Shown: piece by piece, positions 6,190 through 6,731 of the stretch
Numbering within the stretch: position 1 is the first letter of the stretch
Layout of the letters: each line of letters begins with the position of its first letter
Assembly (NCBI GenBank): GCA_035253505.1
Contig: DATFCC010000384.1
Coordinates: 1 to 6,731 of the forward strand
DNA from: AWTP1-13 sp035253505
Lineage (GTDB): Bacteria > Pseudomonadota > Alphaproteobacteria > Rhizobiales > Hyphomicrobiaceae
DNA length: 6,731 bases
Direction: 5' to 3'
Position numbers and translations under genes: made by a program
The notes under the pieces: model-generated
What the model was told of the DNA's origin: nothing
The model's input: only the letters and a program-made list of their open reading frames with translations
Database searches by the model: none

Positions 6190-6731
6190 ATGTCCACCAG
6201 AACGCTTGCGCTGGCGTGCACGGCTGCCGTGGCGCTGCTGGCAGGCAGCATCAGCGCGCAGGCCTGCAGCCGGGGACCGTTCACCGGCCCTTACATCGGC
6301 GCCAATATCGGCGTCGGCTGGGTCGACACCAAGCAGTCGGACGTCAGCGGCGTGGCGCCAATCGACCCGAGCGCCAAGGGCGACGACACGACGTTCACGG
6401 GCGGCGGCCAGATCGGCTACAACCTTCAGTGCGGTCAGATCGTGTTCGGTGTCGAGGCGGACTTCAATTTCCTCGGATCCGAAACCAATACGACGGTACT
6501 GAGCGGTGGTGTGCTCCCCGTCAATTTCAGAGACGAGATCAACTGGTTCGGCACTGTCCGTGGCCGACTCGGCGTGGCGGTCCATCCCCACGCTCTGCTC
6601 TACGGGACGGCAGGCCTAGCGTATGCGGACACGACGCATACGTTCTCGGTTCCCTCCGTGCCGTTCTCGCAAAGCGATGACGACTTCCAGGTCGGCTGGA
6701 CCGCCGGTGCCGGTATCGAACTGCTGCGTGA
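6190..6731 (+). CDS. Outer-membrane beta-barrel protein, Omp25/31-like (3' end cut by window)
   Basis: This gene runs off the right edge after 180 codons. It starts at ATG 6190 with AAGGAG 9 bases upstream. A Sec signal peptide is visible: MSTRTLALACTAAVALLAG followed by SISAQA|C, cleaved after residue 25. Family features follow: FTGPYIGANIGVGW (31-44), GGGQIGYNLQCG (71-82), IVFGVEADFNFLGS (84-97), WFGTVRGRLGV (119-129), LLYGTAGLAYA (136-146) and VGWTAGAGIEL (168-178). These are the alternating strands and the TVRGRLG and GTAGLAY signatures of small eight-stranded barrel proteins of the Omp25/Omp31/Opa type in alphaproteobacteria. The mature protein begins with a cysteine (C26) and has another at C81, unusual for this family. 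AQAC does not fit a lipobox, so lipidation is unlikely. The last strands, including the C-terminal aromatic residue for assembly, lie outside the window. It probably has a structural or permeability role in the outer membrane. Confidence 0.87.
   Translation, partial: MSTRTLALACTAAVALLAGSISAQACSRGPFTGPYIGANIGVGWVDTKQSDVSGVAPIDPSAKGDDTTFTGGGQIGYNLQCGQIVFGVEADFNFLGSETNTTVLSGGVLPVNFRDEINWFGTVRGRLGVAVHPHALLYGTAGLAYADTTHTFSVPSVPFSQSDDDFQVGWTAGAGIELLR

Noticed and set aside
6045..6680. A 211-codon plus-strand frame in another phase over the outer-membrane gene
   Set aside because: Its product is low-complexity and arginine-rich. The overlapping frame from 6190 has a signal peptide and beta-barrel signatures with a good Shine-Dalgarno.

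Overview
The window looks like chromosomal DNA from a high-GC alphaproteobacterium, probably of the Rhizobiales/Rhodospirillales kind. That placement rests on strong GC bias at third codon positions, long antisense shadow frames, a rhizobial-type Omp25/31-like outer-membrane beta-barrel, and a CCTCACCCTAACCCTCTCCCC-type dispersed palindrome. It is inference from style and protein families; no species marker is present.

Layout. Bases 1-1136 hold two minus-strand genes read toward the left edge: an SDR oxidoreductase (363-1136), then, after a 20-bp gap, the start of an AMP-forming acyl-CoA synthetase cut by the window edge (1-342). A 192-bp divergent region (1137-1328) separates them from a plus-strand series. 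That series is a glutamine-synthetase-family ligase (1329-2696), a nested palindromic REP-like element (2703-2818), a small cysteine-cluster protein of YkgJ type (2847-3275), an iron-containing alcohol dehydrogenase (3301-4458) and a luciferase-like flavin monooxygenase (4503-5516). Next come a small secreted protein of unknown function (5647-5898) closed by a clear rho-independent terminator (5922-5963), a 226-bp gap with a possible promoter, and an outer-membrane beta-barrel gene (6190 onward) cut by the right edge.

How the genes may work together. The metabolic block joins a glutamine-synthetase-like ligase that lacks the usual ammonium-site motif, an Fe-type alcohol dehydrogenase, a flavin monooxygenase, an SDR and an acyl-CoA synthetase. 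This fits a catabolic island, possibly one that gamma-glutamylates an amine or amino alcohol and then oxidises it, as in the PuuA and IpuC type pathways. The substrate cannot be read from the sequence. The last two genes are envelope or exported proteins and look unrelated to the metabolic block.

I did not find an unmistakably new system. The best leads are the atypical ligase and its neighbours, the three-hairpin palindromic element, the pairing of a cysteine-cluster protein with an iron-dependent dehydrogenase, and the unassigned secreted protein.
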